Positions 63,924 to 64,000 of a stretch of 64,000 bases of DNA are shown one piece after another. The DNA is from Comamonas thiooxydans (GTDB lineage: Bacteria; Pseudomonadota; Gammaproteobacteria; Burkholderiales; Burkholderiaceae_C), in assembly GCF_000964545.1 (NCBI RefSeq), contig NZ_BBVD01000009.1:243531-307530 (forward strand), given 5' to 3'. Under the pieces are notes generated by a model. That model did no database searches, was not told the DNA's origin, and saw only the letters and a list, made by a program, of their open reading frames with translations. A program made the position numbers and the translations under genes. Each line of letters begins with the position of its first letter. Position 1 is the stretch's first letter.

Positions 63924-64000
63924 AAGACCAATAGCCGCCTTACTCGGGGCTTGGCGACTCAAGACACTGATCTACCCAATCGATTGGTAGCTCCTTCATT

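Overview
The window is a Comamonadaceae-type chromosome (probably Comamonas; inferred from overall GC content, EttA, RhlE and tRNA-Arg sequences, and a Comamonas-style interspersed repeat). Most of it is occupied by a large, mosaic podovirus-like prophage. The left 5.1 kb is host DNA: the 5' part of ettA, an RhlE-type DEAD-box helicase, an M14-like lipoprotein whose catalytic residues have been replaced, and tRNA-Arg(UCU). Next comes a scarred junction (truncated umuD facing a truncated lambda-type portal and an intact gpW-like gene) and an accessory strip from 6 to 12.3 kb. That strip holds a four-helix membrane protein, hipBA with a striking operator array, a broken Rha gene, an Ash/Icd-like gene, a beta-family plus sce7726-family pair, and a Mor-like activator.

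The main prophage is read mostly on the minus strand. From right to left it has replication and regulation genes (54.5-48.5 kb), terminase small and large subunits, portal, scaffold, capsid, head-tail genes (47.9-38.6 kb), an internal or tail protein, a 2474-residue polyvalent ejection-type protein (34.5-27.1 kb), seven virion or tail genes (25.0-16.4 kb) and a lysis cassette of holin, SAR-type endolysin, Rz/Rz1 and accessory genes (14.7-12.3 kb). Accessory genes interrupt this late region at three points: a ferric-reductase-like flavoprotein (15.0-16.3 kb), an M30-type lipoprotein metallopeptidase (25.2-27.0 kb), and a DUF4365 two-gene module plus a secreted four-cysteine protein (34.6-36.8 kb). 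A short motif, TCGAACCCTAGnnGGGTG or close variants, recurs at five late-block boundaries, three of them beside these insertions.

The genetic switch lies at 54.3-55.3 kb: a Cro-like gene on minus, an S24-type CI on plus, and three AACAnnnTGTT-type operators on each side of cI with mirror-image spacing. To the right is the plus-strand early arm (55.3-62.2 kb), where intrinsic-terminator hairpins of GCCCGC..GCGGGC type stand before most small genes. The arm also holds a 1.2 kb leader with no convincing coding sequence, a candidate structured RNA, repeated ~280-nt leader elements, a secreted papain-like protein and RdgC. At 62.3-63.1 kb is a minus-strand cassette of host-type RNA genes (RRM protein, a second IF-1 with a TTG start, a small conserved protein), followed again by small phage-style genes to the window end.

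The strongest candidates for undescribed biology are the DUF4365 module with a near-consensus LexA box, the beta/sce7726 pair behind a perfect 22-bp palindrome, the exactly 50-bp-periodic hipBA operator array, the late-block boundary motif, and the structured or repeated RNA leaders of the early arm. No integrase, attachment-site duplication, CRISPR array or reverse transcriptase was recognised.
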